From positions 62,001 to 126,000 of the forward strand of contig JBOEGJ010000011.1 in the NCBI GenBank assembly GCA_050633365.1: a stretch of 64,000 bases of DNA. Reading direction: 5' to 3'. Position numbers and translations under genes: made by a program. The notes under the pieces are model-generated. The model was not told the origin of the DNA. It ran no database searches and saw only the letters and a program-made list of their open reading frames with translations. This stretch comes from Pseudomaricurvus sp050633365 (lineage in GTDB: Bacteria > Pseudomonadota > Gammaproteobacteria > Pseudomonadales > Cellvibrionaceae). Below are positions 62,596 through 64,000 of the stretch, piece after piece; within the stretch, counting starts at the first letter, position 1, and every line of letters begins with the position of its first letter.

Positions 62596-62973
62596 TTACA
62601 CAGGCATATTCATCACATCACGATAGGCATCGATCAGCTTGTTTCGCACTTGAACCATCGACTGGAAAGACACACTGGCTTTCTGGGATGCCACCATCAC
62701 GTCACTGATATCGACGTTTGGATCTCCCATTTCGTAGGCCTTCGCCATGGAGCTAGACGCTTGCTGGACGTCATTAACCTTGTTCACCGCCTGCTCAAGC
62801 ATGGTGCCGAAAGAAGGTACCTCGCTGGCACCTTTAACGTCGTTCACGCGACTTAGCGGATTTTCTGCAATATCGCGGGCAGCCAACTCTCCAGGCTTTT
62901 GGATGCCCTGTGATTGCGTCTTCAGCGAGCGCATCTCTAATAACAAGCGGTTGATATCTACTCGATCTGTCAT
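62596..62973 (-). CDS. fliE: flagellar hook-basal body adaptor FliE
   Basis: 125 residues, a little longer than the usual ~105. The C-terminal core is diagnostic: FGTMLEQAVNKVNDVQ, AYEMGDPNVDISDVMVASQKASVSFQSMVQVRNKLIDAYRDVMNMPV. FliE joins the MS ring and export gate to the rod. It is the first gene of fliEFGHIJ behind a sigma-54 promoter. Confidence 0.96.
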   Translation of the reverse strand: MTDRVDINRLLLEMRSLKTQSQGIQKPGELAARDIAENPLSRVNDVKGASEVPSFGTMLEQAVNKVNDVQQASSSMAKAYEMGDPNVDISDVMVASQKASVSFQSMVQVRNKLIDAYRDVMNMPV

Positions 62974-63070
62974 GGCGTCATCCAGCTCTTTTGTCTTAAC
63001 AGAAATTTCGGTTTCTCCACTGACAGAAAATTGTCAATCTGGAGCAAACAGCGATTCTTATAGGGTTAAA

Positions 63071-63085
63071 GCACAAAGCGGGCCA
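63071..63085 (-). promoter_or_regulatory. sigma-54 promoter for the fliE operon
   Basis: Minus-strand TGGCCCGCTTTGTGC has GG and GC at the exact -24/-12 positions and matches nine of eleven consensus bases. The predicted start is ~87 bp before fliE. FleQ/FleR with RpoN drives this operon in Pseudomonas. Confidence 0.65.
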
Positions 63086-63089
63086 GAAA

Positions 63090-63112
63090 TTGCCGTCGGC
63101 AACGAGTTGCCG
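63090..63112. repeat. three alternating copies of a TTGCCG motif
   Basis: TTGCCG (63090-63095), its complement CGGCAAC (63097-63103) and GTTGCCG (63106-63112) alternate with one- and two-base spacers, giving overlapping palindromes. They lie just upstream of the fliE -24 element, where an activator site is expected. Confidence 0.6.
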
Positions 63113-63214
63113 GATGCACCAGGTAAACACTCAAATTACGGGCAGTTTCGAGCGCTTTAACGACGATGTAACCACAGCGTCATACAGTATTCATGAAATC
63201 ATCACGTCAAGGGC

Positions 63215-63242
63215 TTGACCCTTTGGCTACAGCCGGTATAGT
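63215..63242 (+). promoter_or_regulatory. sigma-70 promoter for the small gene at 63315
   Basis: TTGACC (63215-63220) and TATAGT (63237-63242) are 16 bases apart. A start near 63249 gives a ~65-nt leader before the small plus-strand gene. It runs opposite to the flagellar genes. Confidence 0.65.
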
Positions 63243-63314
63243 TTTCGACCAGACCTGAGTCATAAATCCAATAAAAACAGTACCCAGTTAGTATCGACAC
63301 GGAGGAATTTCGAT

Positions 63315-63485
63315 ATGAGCAGTGAGGTCGCAAAACCCAAAAGTAGAAAAGCCACCCAACCTAAACGCGCCAAGCGAACCGCAGAGGCAAAAGCGGCAGA
63401 GTTGGATTCTCGGCGAAAATTAGAAGAAAGGCTCGAAGACATGCGTCTTCAACAGGAGCTAAAAGAGTTCGATTTCGAGTATTGA
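63315..63485 (+). CDS. small basic-acidic helical protein, 56 aa
   Basis: A 56-codon frame with GGAGGA eight bases before its ATG and a good sigma-70 promoter upstream. The first ~25 residues are Lys/Arg-rich (KPKSRKATQPKRAKR). The rest is a predicted amphipathic helix (LDSRRKLEERLEDMRLQQELKEFDFEY) ending in acidic and aromatic residues. It is antisense in orientation to fleR and fliE and lies between them, where the usual Pseudomonas cluster has no gene I recall. I do not recognise it. The basic N terminus suggests nucleic-acid or protein binding (inference). Confidence 0.7.
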   Translation: MSSEVAKPKSRKATQPKRAKRTAEAKAAELDSRRKLEERLEDMRLQQELKEFDFEY

Positions 63486-63552
63486 CGCCTCGCGACCATC
63501 AGCGGTTAGCACTGAAGACTTGATGGTTTGTCGATATAGATCACGAGACTGA

Positions 63553-63592
63553 ACGTTAAGATGCAACACGCCTCGTGTCTGCATCTTAACGT
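63553..63592. terminator. long hairpin between convergent genes
   Basis: Thirteen bases (63553-63565, ACGTTAAGATGCA) pair perfectly with 63580-63592. ACACG/CGTGT adds five more pairs, with one bulged C and a CCT loop. It sits between the convergent small gene and fleR. Without a U-run on either strand it is more likely a 3'-end stabiliser, REP-like element or structured RNA than a classical terminator. Confidence 0.6.
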
Positions 63593-63748
63593 CGTTGCGC
63601 GGAAGAAATACTGCCCCCTGGATTTCGTCAAAAGATACAAGAACTCGAAGACTGAAATTGAAGTTAAATGCAGAGCCAACAGCAACCGCAGCTTGTCAGC
63701 CGAATAGAGACCTTATTCAGACCTCACTAGCCATAGACAATATTCAGA

Positions 63749-64000
63749 CTAGTAAGCCAGATTAATGTCTAGGCCACACTCTTTCAGTCGCGCTATCTTG
63801 TAGCGCAAGGTTCTCGGACTAATTCCCAAGCGATCTGCCGTGTTTTTCTTGCTGCCGCGCTCTTCCCGTAAAGCCGACACAATAATCTCAAATTCTTTGC
63901 GCTTCATATCATCACCCAAAACTGCCGAACCATCACTGCTAGGAGCAGCCTGCCCGCCCGTCATTTGTGCCGACACTGGCGGATTCGACTGATTGGCGAT
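63749..64000 (-). CDS. fleR: FleR/FlrC sigma-54 response regulator, C-terminal end (partial)
   Basis: Only the last ~83 codons are in the window; the frame stays open to the right edge. The visible part is a linker and a Fis-type helix-turn-helix: KRKEFEIIVSALREERGSKKNTADRLG, then ISPRTLRYKIARLKECGLDI. This is typical of NtrC-family activators. Position immediately upstream of fliE and the TLRYKIARL recognition helix point to FleR, which with its kinase FleS activates sigma-54 promoters of fliE and other class III genes. Confidence 0.9.
   Translation of the reverse strand: MANQSNPPVSAQMTGGQAAPSSDGSAVLGDDMKRKEFEIIVSALREERGSKKNTADRLGISPRTLRYKIARLKECGLDINLAY

Overview
The window is chromosomal DNA of a motile gammaproteobacterium with Pseudomonas-type flagellar regulation, probably a marine Cellvibrionales-like organism (relatives of Saccharophagus or Teredinibacter). 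The evidence is the gene order (fleR, fliEFGHIJ; hptB/hsbR/hsbA; fliK; fliLMNOPQR-flhB; flhA-flhF-fleN-fliA; cheYZA, cheB, motCD, parC-parP-cheW), the sigma-54 promoters ahead of structural operons, and protein families such as TapT, CmoM and FleN. The genus is inferred from gene order only.

Positions 1-9.3 kb hold a stray fliK-like gene coupled to a small FlhB C-terminal-domain gene. After these come plus-strand housekeeping genes: a glyoxylate-type pair (hydroxyacid dehydrogenase plus hydroxypyruvate isomerase), a sulfurtransferase, acyl-CoA thioesterase II, a Ppx/GppA phosphatase and a NADAR protein. msrA and a small unknown gene lie on the minus strand. Positions 9.5-19.2 kb hold a membrane diguanylate cyclase with an I-site, a membrane J-protein, tRNA-modification genes (cmoM, a DTW/TapT gene), MazG-like, GIY-YIG and DUF599 genes and a large M16 protease. 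They also hold a minus-strand gene of unknown function preceded by a convincing class I cyclic-di-GMP (GEMM) riboswitch at about 17926-18000.

From 19.2 kb to the right edge almost everything is on the minus strand and serves motility. Read in the direction of transcription (right to left) it is: fleR (cut by the window edge), fliEFGHIJ, a second chemosensory operon of the F7/Che2 type (STAS-cheY-cheA-cheW-MCP-cheR-cheD-cheB), the HsbA/HsbR/HptB switch, fliK, fliLMNOPQR-flhB, a strictosidine-synthase/SMP-30-like gene, flhA-flhF-fleN-fliA, the main (F6-type) chemotaxis operon cheY-cheZ-cheA, cheB, motC-motD, parC-parP, cheW and a DUF2802 gene.

Promoters fit a flagellar hierarchy. Sigma-54 -24/-12 elements lie before fliE, fliK, fliL and flhA, with a weaker one before cheY. 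A sigma-28 (FliA) element lies before the second chemosensory operon. Besides the riboswitch, the points of most interest are: a roughly 290-bp MITE-like palindromic element between cheA and cheB that supplies the last codons of cheA; a fourfold repeated motif in the CheA linker; a CheA with a duplicated P2-like domain; a soluble MCP with three tandem PAS copies and a C-terminal EWEEF tether; and a 56-codon gene with its own sigma-70 promoter between fleR and fliE.
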